Source of the DNA: Euptelea pleiosperma | Taxonomy: Eukaryota; Streptophyta; Magnoliopsida; Ranunculales; Eupteleaceae | Direction: 5' to 3' | DNA: 64,000 nucleotides | Assembly: GCA_035048495.1 (NCBI GenBank) | Contig: CM068553.1 | Location: 2,673,259 to 2,737,258 of the forward strand | Part shown: positions 11,445-24,500 of the stretch, in pieces | How the letters are laid out: the number at the start of each line of letters is the position of its first letter | How positions within the stretch are numbered: the first letter of the stretch is position 1 | The notes under the pieces: generated by a model | What the model was told of the DNA's origin: nothing | Databases searched by the model: none | Seen by the model: only the letters and a program-made list of their open reading frames with translations | Translations under genes and position numbers: made by a program

Positions 11445-11628
11445 TTTTTTTTTAGTAAGTATAAGCTTTATTCAAGAGGCCAAGGCCAAAAAGGAAGGCA
11501 GATCAACTAGGTCAAACCACCTACATAGGTAAGCCACAACCCCCCCCACCCAAAGCAAACCAAAGCAAAAACTGCACACTTCAAAGAGTCGGAAAACAGC
11601 CCGAGAAGCCACTCCTGTACACAAAAGC
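11445..11628 (-). mobile_element. 5'-truncated LINE tail with 17-bp target duplication
   Basis: On the minus strand it is a LINE 3' UTR ending in AATAAAGCTTATACTTACTA and then an A-run (plus-strand T-run near 11444-11453). It is flanked by a perfect 17-bp direct repeat, TCTCACTCACCAACTCT, at 11428-11444 and 11629-11645. This is a clean target-primed insertion of only about 184 bp. Confidence 0.8.
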
Positions 11629-11645
11629 TCTCACTCACCAACTCT

Positions 11646-12581
11646 ATCCGTTTCATCCCGGCACACACTGGGGAAACCAAAGTTCACAAAACATTTATAT
11701 AACCTTTATGATGGTAACACTCCCAACCCATTTATGATATTTGGTATTTAACAGTGAAAACGTTACAACCATGCTGCTTACTGTTACGTTTATTTGAAAA
11801 ATAAACTCACAAAATAATAAAACTTTGACCAGTTATAATGGTCATAATACCGACATTACCCCACATTATGCTGAATGGGAGTTTGCTGTCCATGGGGGAG
11901 TTCAAAATTTTGAGTCCCTCCTCTCAAAATGCCGTGTGGCAGACTGTTTTAGGCCCATTGACGAATAGATGTTTGGCTCACCTCTTGGTCGACCTACACA
12001 CCAAAAAACAGGTTGATTGGTGATCTCTGGCCATCAGATATTAGCGCGTATGAACTACCAAGCGTGGGCCAAACATCCATGCGTCAGTGGGCCGAAAGTG
12101 TTCAACAGGGGTATCCAAATTTTTTCTCGCAGTCCAAATACAGCGTGCCTCACTGGTTGATCAATCTGGACCTTTCAATCTGTTGGCAACCCAAATACTA
12201 GATTGGATTATATAAGCACCAAAGTTTTTTAGTGTACGGGTAAATAATCAGGTTGAGCCATACACCATTTAAAGGATGCAGTATCACTCGAATGGTCCAG
12301 ATTGACAAATCAATGAGTCATGTATAGTGCATAGGGTTTAGGAAGGATCATTCCCAATCCTCCCAAAGAGTATCACGTATCTCATTTCTGAGTAATTTGC
12401 TACTTTTAAACCATGGGCTTAGCTCTTAAACCGTAAGTTAAATACAAAAGCATCTTACATTTCAACAAAGACAAGTAGGGGAAAAAATGTAGACTTTTAT
12501 AAATTAATTACCTGAAACATTTCGGTACACTGTACACTGCTCCCCTTACAGTTGGAGAAGATTACAGATGAGGCAAGGATT
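11646..12581. other. Gene-free stretch downstream of FTSH9
   Basis: 11690-11850 is another GTTATAA-type repeat. 11890-12120 has inverted blocks (GATGTTTGGC, ACCAAAAAACAGG, GGCCAAACATCCATGCGTCA) related to the Mutator-like MITEs. The part next to 12582 is probably the FTSH9 3' UTR and terminator region. No other gene is seen. Confidence 0.4.
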
Positions 12582-15500
12582 TTAAGCCAATGCAAGCTCC
12601 TCTTCTTGTTGCTCGGTGAGCGACCCTTCCCGAAAAGGAAGAAGAATCTGCCTTATGTCTTCTGCACTAAGAGTCTCGCACTCAAGAAGAGCATTTGCCA
12701 GTGTGTGTAATGCCTTCTCATGCTGAAAAGAATGTCAAACCCGTAACTAGTTAGGGCCCTGAATCTTCCCATCTACAAACTACCCAAAATACAGAAGGGA
12801 ACCTACACCCCACCTAAACCAGATGAATTCCAGTAACGTTCTACAGATTTAGGGGGTCACCTTGAACACTACTATTGAGAACCAAACCTCATGCCATACT
12901 GCCTTGAACAGTTGACCCTAATCCTATTCATAAAGCTATAAAAGCCTCAGCCCCTATATAGACAACACCAAGCTAGAAACCTGGTTTCATTTTATCTTTT
13001 GAGCACCTACTTATCATAGTCCTCAGGGATCCACTGTCAACTACCATAAAGAAATAAGTACAAGCCATTAAAACACATCAAGGCCGTGAATCAATAAGCC
13101 TCACGACAATTTGGACTGCACAGTTTAGCAATGGATTTGAATTGACGCCTATAACTTGCATTTAAAGGTCGGTAAGAAATTGGGATAACTAACCATTTTA
13201 GACAACAACTATGCTACTAAAACTCGTGCATGTACCCAACTGCAGAAGGTAAAAATTACTTAATGCCACAAGCGGTAGAGCTTGCATAATCAAAACAACA
13301 GATTGAGATAGAATAAGGTATGTATCATACCCTAAGGGCAATCTAGTGAGGATGAGCAGTTCACGTGTCCTGAAGAGATGGTCCACCATTTTGGTGGGTC
13401 CCACCTAGGAGAACTTAACCATCAAAATGTGTGTGTGTGTGTGTGTGTAAATGAGCAACTAAAAAGAAAATACATCAGATGGTTAGGACTTGGGATCACC
13501 CAATTGGGTTGGAAATTTGGTGTAGGAGATCTCCTAGGTGGGAACCATTGAATGGTGGTCCATCCTCCTAAGCATGCCACTTGTAGACCATTCTTATGGT
13601 CTAGCATAAGAGGATCCTACGTGTCCTCTTCTTTAAACTAACCATGAAGGAATGGGTTCTTATAGACAAACCTTCTTTAGTAGGGCTTTCACACGATCAT
13701 AAGCTTCTCTTAGGAGTTTCACCACCTGCCATATTTGAACCACATTTATGAGAACCGCATCAAATGTAGAGTCACAAAACAACTCTGAGATTCATATAAT
13801 ATTTATAATAACTGGATCCATAACAGGGCACATAAAACAATTCAAGATTCATAAAACATACTTCCGCATCAATGCGTGATTGCATCTCTGTACCAGGTCG
13901 GTCCTGGATATAAACTGGCCCAATTGCATCACTCATCCCACAAGTTGATACCTGGCATAGAAAAGGTTGGCCTTAGTATGATAAGAAGTTGAGGCCGAAA
14001 AAAGAGTAGTGTTCTTTCAAATGAACCTAGAGATGTAGTCACAATTCATTCTCTGGAATTTTCAGGCAAACGAAATTTTTGGAAGCTTATAAACTTCTGC
14101 TTTTCTGAGGTTTCTACCATTAAAATCTGTGGATATTTTAAAAAGAAAAAGAGGATACACAGCAACTGTATGATTAAATACTCAAAATATCTTTTTCCAT
14201 AAGATCATAAAAATCAAAAGCTCCAGAGAATCTCAATATAACCTTGTGAGACTTCAGTGAGAAAAACTAGAAATTTTTAGTTCTCGCGAGAAATTTTGGG
14301 TCTGTTTGGATAGCATGCAAATGTAGAAAAGAAAACATTCGCGCATGCAAATGACGTTTTCCTTGCGTTTGCCCAAGCATTTGCGCGAACGAATGTCCCT
14401 CTAAACACACACACATCAATTTAAGCCTTGGTGGGCGAATTTATTTCTCATAGGAAAATGAAGGTGGACCGTACACGTGGGCCCACACACGGACCATATC
14501 ATTTGTATAAGAAAATGTTAAGTGATCCAAACGTGCATATTTATGTGCACCATCATTTGAGCGAGCAGTTGTGGTTTCCAAACAGACCCCTTCAATTTAT
14601 TTACTTTTCTAAAAAGTTTGGAAAATGTCACTTTTTAAAAATATTTGACGTATATGTGGCAGAGCCTGGCAGGAATACCATATATTGCGCAAGCTCGGTA
14701 GCTGTATGAAGATCACTACTTGCTCCGGTTGTGACATGTTCCTGACCAAAGATAAGCTCTTCAGCAACTCTTCCCCCCATACAAACATCAAGACGTGCTA
14801 ATAACTGCTTCTTGCTTATTGATGTCTCATCAGTCGAAGGGAGCTGTGTAACCATCCCTAGAGCAGAACCCCGTGGCATTATTGTGGCCTTGTGAATAGG
14901 ATGTGCACCATCAGTATTTAAAGCAACAATTGCATGTCCACTTTCATGATACGCAGTAAGCTGCAAAAAATGTATATGCATATCAATGTTATTCGTGTAA
15001 CAATGCTTTATTGTATTCATGCAAAGAAGAATCTAAGGTACCAACTAAGTGGACCAATGGCATAGTAATTCCACGCGTGGTTCACATGAAGACAGGATAG
15101 TCTCACCACTCGGCAGGTACTAAGGGGGGACTTATATCAAGCCGAAATCGGCCCCTCTGAATGATCCTAACCACCTATCTATTGATTTTTCTGGACTTCC
15201 TGCCATATTTTTCTCACCATACAGTTCAGACAGTTAGGACAATCTGTTCACGTCATTGGCTTAGGAGATTCCCAGGTGGGTCTGGTCTACCGAAATGATT
15301 ACACCTTGGATTTCCCCCGCTGTGAACCAAACAAATCAGGCAAGAAAACAGCTTTCGTACACAAGTAGAAGAGAGCATTCACAATATGACCACAGCAAGA
15401 ACTTAATAATAAAAGAACCTCAGGTACCAGTCAGAACTGACAGTAGGACAGCCAAAATGATATAGCGAGACACATGGAGCAAATTTTGGGGTTCTGCCTG

Positions 15501-18500
15501 AGATACCCTTGGCCAAAAATCAATCCAGTTCGATGATCCTATACATTGGCTTTCTGTGGAGCATTCACCATAAATAATTCTGGCTGATCCCATCAAATGG
15601 GAGTTCCTATTCCCACATGCACGTGAACTATCATCATGCGGGTAGACCTTACGGTCTAATCTGACAAGTACCTTAGATTTTTTCCATTTTTCCTTTGGTA
15701 GGTAAGCTACAGATAGAACCCGTGAACAACAGCTGCAGTGCAGATCGCCAACTAATTGAACTACAAATTCAACTGTCTACTCTAGATTCACCCATGGATA
15801 ATATGCTTACCTTCTTGGATTCTTCTGATAAAAACATTGTCTTCCGCTCTGTACCCATAATTATCCTGTCTTTTGCAAACTCCAACTGTGAAGCAGTTAA
15901 CTTCTCAACACCTTCAACAGCAGCCTTAATTGCAGCAATGTTTACCAGATTCGCCAGATCTATTTGAAATGAAAATAAAAAAGAAATGAGAAAAACTAGA
16001 TCTACTGGGTGATAATGTATCTCAGAACATTCTTCATAAAAGTTCTCTTGTTTGCAAAACACCCATATACTGTTAGGGGAGAATAGAAGATGGTATGTGA
16101 AGCGGAAAAAAAAGACATATTCTAATAGAACAGAGAACAAACCTGCTCCGTTGAACCCAGGAGTACCACGAGCAATTGCATTGGCATCTACATCATCAGC
16201 CAATGGCTTGTCCTGTAAATAGAGCTCCAATATCTCTTGACGACCTCGTACATCAGGATTTGGAACCACAATCTGGAAGGAGATTGGTTAGATTTCACTG
16301 TCAACAAATGCAGAAATGGATAATTGAAGTATGACTACAGTGTGGTGATAAGGAAAGAAATATCTCAAGTGGCATAAGCCACAGTAGACTCAATATTTAG
16401 CAGAATGACTCGAGTAAAGTTTTTCCCTATAATTCAGTCTCAAGCCCTTCTAGATTGAAACTATGCTTCCTCAAGGTTCTAGTGACTGGGTGAACCACAG
16501 CATTAGGAATAATATTGGACCAATTTTCTAGTGTTGTTGTATGAAATTTCCAAGAAATTACACAAGATAAGCATTTTATGGTTGATAATAAGGATCAGCT
16601 TTATGAAATCGTTGACTTCCATCAAATCTCTCTAACATAGGTTTATCTTTGGTACCAACCCACAAATAGAATTCTTCAGTAGAATGATCTTCACAATTCT
16701 TCATAGAACCATTCTTTTCCTGATTTGTTTGTAGAAACAATATTTTAAACTTCAAATCCTACTAATAATGGTCAAAACAGCATTGCAGTTTTCCACAGAT
16801 CTTAAGAATAACTTACATGTCTGTCAAATCTACCAGGCCTTGTTAAAGCTGGATCAAGAATATCAGGTAAGTTTGTCGCAGCCATCAATATAATGCCCTG
16901 CATAACAAAATGCTACCTGGATTCAGATATGAACAAATAAATAATAAACTAATTCCACGACCTTGTCTAACGTACCTCATTCTGTTCAAACCCATCCATC
17001 TCAACAAGCAGCTGGTGCAATGTTTTCTTCGTATGGCCTTCCCATTGCTTCCGAGTGGATCCAATAGCATCTATTTCATCAATGAAAATGATGCAAGGTG
17101 CCTATGAATGGTGGTAGAAGATAAAAGTTGCAATCAGCAGAGATACAAAATGTTTTTTTTTCAAGTAATCAATTGGATAACAGTAACAAATGCAGTGACA
17201 ATTATAGAAATATGAGAATTACACATATTTATGCAAAATACTAGGATTATTTAATAATAACACATGAATGATTAACAAACGAAAAAAACCCTATTATATT
17301 AAGTTCATGGAGTGGCAAATTGTCAACCTGAAATCAGGTGGGTTATCGAGAATAAGAAGATTGTGCTGCTCAGATTATCTTCCAGCATGTCACCCCCCAC
17401 ACCACTGATGAGACGTTTGTTAGAGGTACTTTTGTATTTGAACATGGTTAGGGAAAGATTAATCATCTTTTAGAAGTGTATAGTGCTCTTAATGTTTTGA
17501 GAGATTTTCCATCCTAGTCTGAAAAATCTCAGCATCGGAAACCAAAATCTAAGGCTTCTCTCTGTTAATTGGGTAAAGTTATTACGTGTTAATATTCTCT
17601 TTTTGGAATTACAAGATCACAGACACATGTTCTAATCCCACGCGCTGCATGTTTTAATTCCAATTTGCTTTTTCATTCCCTTTTAGAAAATAAAGTATGT
17701 AAATCATCAGCCTTAAATCAAGTAGGAAAAACTTTAACATATGTAAATATTTGATTTCTCCATCAACCCATACGGAATTTATTTTAAGAAAACAGGAGAT
17801 GGGAGACATAATGATTTTATACTTTGCAGAATCCTAATGCGGTCGGCTTTCAAGAGGCTTGACTTTGTATTCATATATCCAATTGAAGTGCTATTAGATG
17901 GTTGAAAAGTTCTTTCCAATATCTACAACCAAGGTAGTTAAGGGCGCAAGGACCCCTGGTGCCTGAGGCTCAGGCGGAAGGTGAGACACACGCCTGACTG
18001 AAGCGAAGCGCAATATTAAAAATTATAATAATAAATATAAAAATATAAAAAATTAAAAAAAACAATATCATAAAAGAACAAAACAGGTAATCATTAGGCC
18101 ATAATACATAAAAGATAGCAAATGTCAAAAATCTCAAGAAACCCAAAAAAGTTCTAGTTAACATTGTCATTATCTAAATACAAAACAAGTAATCAAAAAG
18201 CTATAAAACATAAAAGATAACAAATGAACAAAATCTCAAATAGTTGACAATTAGTTCTAGTTAACATTGTCATCGTCTAAAATATAACCATTGGCTTCAT
18301 CCCCATCATCATCGAATGTGTAAGTCTCCTCAATATATTCTTCTTTTGCCTCCTCTGAATTGGCCTCTTCCTCTTCCAGGTCTCTTACAAAAGTCCTTGC
18401 CCTTACTCTTGACCTTGATTGTGACCTTAACCTTAACCAAAAAGTACAAAATTTAACCAAAAAAACATGTATTTTAGTGACGCGTGCGCCTAATGCGTTT

Positions 18501-21500
18501 GGAGCTTGGTCTGGGCGCACGCCTTGACTATGGAGTCTACAACAGGTATCTCATGACTTTTTTTAAGATTCTAATGTTTTGAGCCTCAAAACAGTGTTTA
18601 AAATTTCACTAGAACGCTAATGACATGAATTAGGAGTATTTTAGTCATTTCAATAGTTAGATTTAGGCTTATTTTAAATCAATGGTCCATATTAGTTTCT
18701 TAGTCGTTAAGTTAGCTTTTAAGATTTAATTTGTTATAAATAATTGTTTAAAGAACATTGTAAAAAGACTTGATTATTGAATGAAATTTGCTTTTAGGCT
18801 TTATTTGGTTCCTTTATGAACTCTTGGGATTGCTTGGCTTAGCATCCTGCAAGATCCTTTTTAGGGGCTTTCGCTCTAAGAAAACCATAGCATTGCATTG
18901 AGTCAAAATCCACCTACTTTATCTGTTATTAGAACGAGTTTTGTTCCCTGGAACTTGAAGTTTTATCAACAGAAGTCATGCCATCAAGAAGAGAGACAGC
19001 CACGATCTCACTAACCGGATGAAGGAAATCAATAGATCATTGGAATGAGTTACAAAAGTGTTGCCGCTACTTCTGCAACTTTTAGAGTGACAATCGGAAG
19101 ATAATCGGGACACCAGAAAACCATATGGCAACAGTGAAGACTCATCTAGCGTGATGTCCCACCCATGACTCCTCTATTCCATCGTGATGATGAACATCAA
19201 CATTAGAATCATGATCGGGATAAGTATCGGAAGAAAGAGGAATCCATAATTATAATAGATTGGGAGTCACCACTAATCTTTGACGAGGAGATAATTGGAG
19301 AAAATAAAAGTGAATCTATCTTTAATGGAGACCTATAGATGAACTATCTATGATAAGGAAAATGTTAGAGAAGCCAGTTGTAAATACATCCTTGACGATG
19401 TCATCTATAATAAAGGTGAGATCACAGAGCTTCCTAATTTTGATGAAAGTGAAAATGATTGTATTGGTGGGGAGGTTTTGGTTGATGACAAAGTGAGTGT
19501 TATTAACTTGGTGCGTTCAAAGTGTTTGAGAAAATGCCAAAGGATTTGGGTGTTAAAATGACTATTATTAGTGGTGGATTCATACATGATGATAAAAATC
19601 ATTCCTGTAAAGATGACGTGTACGATTATCCGCTTTACAAAAATACATATGAGGATCCTTTCCTATAGAGATCTTCTAATATGTCATCATTCATACATAT
19701 AGAGGAGACAATTCAACAATATGTAATCAAGCGGATCATAGCAAAACTAAGACTTAAGGAAGATAAATTGTGGTTGATTGTGGGTTTGGATCGTCACTTA
19801 CCACAAAAAGGAAGCCAAAGAGAGAAGATCGCCATACGAAAAAGCAAACTCAAGGACGCATTTTCTCCAACTGAAGGAGAATGATGCAGTCTGCTTTCAG
19901 GAAGCTTAACTTTGTATTCATATATCCAACTAAGAGCCATTAGATGTGTTGAAAAGCTCTTCCTAATATTTACAATAGTATCTCATGACTTCTTTCTAGA
20001 TTCAAATGTTTTGGGCCTCAAAACAGTGTTTGAAATATCACTATAAGGCTAACAACGTGAGCTAGGGGTATTTTAGTCATTTTAATAGTTAGATTTTGGT
20101 TATTTTAAATAAATAGTCTACATTAATTTTCTTAGTCCTTAACTTAATTTTTAGGATTTATTTTCTTATAAATAATTGTTAAGAGAACATTGTAATAAAA
20201 CTTTTGATTATTGAAATTTTGTTTTAATCTTTATTTGATTCCTTTGTGAACTCTTGGGATTGCTAGCACCCTGTAGGAACTTTTTTAGGGGTTTTCGTTC
20301 TAAGAAAACCTTAGCATTGCGTTGAGTCGAAATCCACCAACGTTAAATCCATAGAGTTTACAAGGACAACGAAACAATCTTTAACTCATGTTAACATGAG
20401 AATCTCTTATGCTTACCAAAAGACTTTTCAAATATTATTTTTTAACTGAAAACATATCAAAGAGCTCAGTAGTCACAAAACAACAATACGAAACAATCTT
20501 TAACTCATGGCAACATGAGAACCTCATATGCTTACCAAATGCTTTTCAACCAGTTTTTGTTAACTAAAACCATGCAAAGAGTTCAACAGTCACATAACAA
20601 CAATCACCTTTTTCTTAGCAGCTTGGAATAAAGACCGTACACGCCGAGCACCAACACCAACAAACCTGGCATAGGAACGCAACACAATAAGAGTTTATCC
20701 TAAAGATACTTCATTATCATCATAAGCCTTATCCCAGCGATCTTAAAGATACTTAACATCTATAAAACCTAAAATCTCATTTGAGTAGTATCTGACTCTA
20801 TCCGATTGTGCCAAAGCAAAAGCAATATACTATAAAAGGATAACAAAAATGAATATTGATGATGTTTGTTTACTCTAGAAAAATGCTAATTAAAATCATT
20901 TTTGAGATTAATAGTTGCTAGAATACCTTCATATAACCCACGTTGAAAGTTTTAAACCAAAAACAAGTACTCGATATTTTTGTTCTCCAAAAACATGCTT
21001 CTCCACACATTTCAACCAAAATCATTTTTGGGATTACAAGTAGCAAAGATACCTCAATATAACCAGCTTGAACCCTGTAGTTATGTCTTCTTTGCAAAGA
21101 GTGATGGAGTACAGATTAAAACGAGAAATGCAATTATTAGAAACTAGTTTAGCTTAATGCCAAAACCCAAGAGCCCCAAAGGAGAGAACATAATTAAGAT
21201 ACCAATCAATCCCACAGGAAAACGAAATCTTCAAATCTGAAATGTTTATGCTCGGGAATAGCAAAACCTCAATGATAAAGAGTGGCTTTAATGTTCATAG
21301 CAATCTCCTCTATATTGGCCTCCTTGTCTTCAAACGTCCGTCGGTTTCTCTCCTTCCATAACTCCCAACAAATAGCAAAAGGGACAATCCTCCAAAGCGT
21401 ACGACCACAAGCTGAGAAGGCCTTAGAGGTCCATCCGCTAAAAGTGTCAAAAATCGTATAAGGAAAGACCCAGGAAACCCCAAAAAGCTGAAGAAAGCGA

Positions 21501-24500
21501 TCATAAATCTCTTTGGACACAACAATGAATGAGCATGTGATTAGTAGTCTCCTTGTCTCGACGACACAAGATGCATCTACTAGGGATCTGAACACCACGT
21601 TTTCTAAGCTTCTCCACAGAGAGAATCTTGTCAAGCATAGCATACCAAGAGAAAAATATGACTTTGGACAGAATGGGAGTGCTCCACACCCATTTGGCTG
21701 AAAATCTCCTTTGACAAGACCTAAGGAGCATGGAGTAGAGCGATTTAACCGAAAAACTCCCCATGGGGTCGTGATTTCACCACATCTTGTCCTCTACGCC
21801 ATCTACTAGTTGGATCCCTTCCAACCGATTCAACAGAGATGCCACATTGTCCACCTCCCAATCGTTGATTCTCCTTCTAAGCCCCAGATCCCATGAGAGA
21901 ATTCCATTCTCTAGAGGCAACATCATTGACCAGATCCCCTTTATGGTTAGATAGAGCATAGATAGAGGGAAGTTTCTCTGCGAGGGATAACTCCCCACAC
22001 CATATATCTTTCCTAGAATCTCACTTGGGAACCATTCCCCACCTTAAAACTGCTCCCATTTCTAATCTCATTCCTCATCTTGGATATACCTTTCCAAACT
22101 CCAACACCATACGATGTAGAAGGCATTCTATTGTCCCAACCATGATTCTTTGTGCCATGCTTAGCCGAGATCACTCTTCTCCACAAGCTTTACCTGTCAA
22201 CCCTGAAACGCCAATGTCACTTCCCAAGAAAAGCTTTATTCAAAAACTTGACTTGGCAGACACCGAGACCATCCTCTACTTAGGATTTGCAAATCCTAGC
22301 CCAACACCATATGAGGGAGTTGTAACTAGCATGAGCTTTGATGGGAATATCTAGTTGCAGCCCGTATCTTTTTGCACTAAGGAGGAATTAGTTGTCCATA
22401 TTCAAGAAGAGATTTCTTAGTATATGTTGCTTGCAAATAATGTATAACTAGAATTATGGAGGGGTGCCTTTGAATCCAATGCATGTCCTTATTACATTAC
22501 ATTACATTATATATATTCTTAGTTTGTCCAAGTCAGAGTATATAATGTAATGTAATGTAATGTAATAAGGACATGCATAAAGATGTGGAGGGGGATGGAA
22601 TGCTACCTATAGAATTGGAGCTGGGTGGCCGAACTGGAGGATGTGTTTACAGAATTTTGCATGATATGGAAGCAAACCAATCAAAACTAAGGGGTTTGTA
22701 AGATGACAATAAGACCATATATGCGTTATGGAAAAAATGTTGCGCAATCAAGAACCAAGATGTACATTGTATGAACAAAGTAGCTAGTCCAATTCCTTCC
22801 AATGTTGCATATTTTGTTTGGACAGCTATACTCGACAAGATCCTCACCGTGGGCCACTTGATCAGTAAGGGGAGAGTCATGCAAAACTTGTGTTTCCTAT
22901 GTTGATATAATGAATAATCTACAAATCATCTCCTGATTCAGTGCCCTTTCACTTCTAAGGTGTGGAAAGAGTTCTTCACACTCTTCAGATTTTGTTGGAC
23001 TGTTCCTCGAAGTGTTATGAGTTGTTTTCCAGTCTTATGGCTTCAAGTCCCGTGGGGAGACTCTTTGGAGACTACTCCCTTCTGCTAGAGTTGGGGAAAA
23101 TATCGAAGGAAAGAAACCATCACAGTTTTTCACACAAAACCGGGGATATCCATGAAATAGTTTTGAAGATAAAAGCCTTGCTATTTTTGTCTTATGTCCA
23201 GGATGAGTTCAGGGGTCTAAGGTTTGAAGATTTTGTTTGGCCTTTGTACCTATTTTCTTTTTAGCCTATATAGTGGAATCTTTTTCTCTGTTTCCGTTCT
23301 TTTATACAATATACTTACCTTACAAAAAAAAGATGCAACAAAGACCAATGACAAAGGGGAGGATACTCATTAGATGCATCTGTACCCCTCACGACAACCA
23401 ACTTCAAACATTTAAACCATTTGATTGCATGAAATAAATTTTACCATATGATGAACAAAACTACCATCAAGTAACAAGATTATTAACTTACATTTCCTCA
23501 AACTCAGAACCTGCTCTATAGAAAAAGGGTACCCCAGCTTCTCCAGCAATAGCCTTCAAAGATCCAGATGCAACATTAATATTTACAATTAAATACGAAT
23601 TTACAAAACAAAAGAAAAGAGGTATAAACAGGCAAAAGAAAATGGCTGAATGTAAGAGAAATCAATATGCACATTGAAGTTGATAAATATGTTTGTGAGT
23701 ATTGGTCAGAGGCAAAGAATTTCATGACACTAGAAAGAGTAATAGACATCTAACATCAGGCATACACCCACACCGACCAAAACATTTGTATAAAAAGTTG
23801 CGCAAGCATTCATGTATAGTGTATACAGTTAAGAAGATACCACCCCTTAATCCACTGCCCATGCATATCCAGGTTTTCCTCATGAGAGTATACTGAGTTT
23901 ATATGTTTACATTCTATGTTAACCAATAGTCAATATTCTGTCATCAGAGACACAGTAAAGATTTCCCGCAGAGAATTGGCTGGAAAGCAGATGACCCATT
24001 GTGAATAAGGCAATAAAAGGATAGCCAATTTAAGGAAGATTTAGCTTCAAGTCTCAACCTTAGCAGGAAAAAAAATTCTTTAAGTCATATTGGTGAAGTG
24101 GAAGCTCCAAAGGTAAGCATATGTAAGATCATAAAAATTTGCTTTACTAGGTCATAACAAGGTTTAAAATTTTGTTTCGGAGGTATGCCTCGGTCAAGTG
24201 AAAAACCGAGACAAACTCCGAAAAAAACGAAACATTGAAAAAATTGCGAAACAGCAAAATTTCCAAAACATTATGAAACATTCCCAAAATCATGAAATTA
24301 TATTTTTTTATCATTTTTTTTTTTGTTGTATCGTAATGTCTCGGTTTGTCTCAGCGAAACATTACGAAACAAAACATAAGAAACATTCCGAAATTTTAAA
24401 CCACGGGTCATATTGATGAAGTGAAGTGGAGTGAGGTTTGTTCTCCAAACAATGGGGGAGGTCTTGTTGTTCGTCATTTTAAGGCCATCAACGAAACGCT

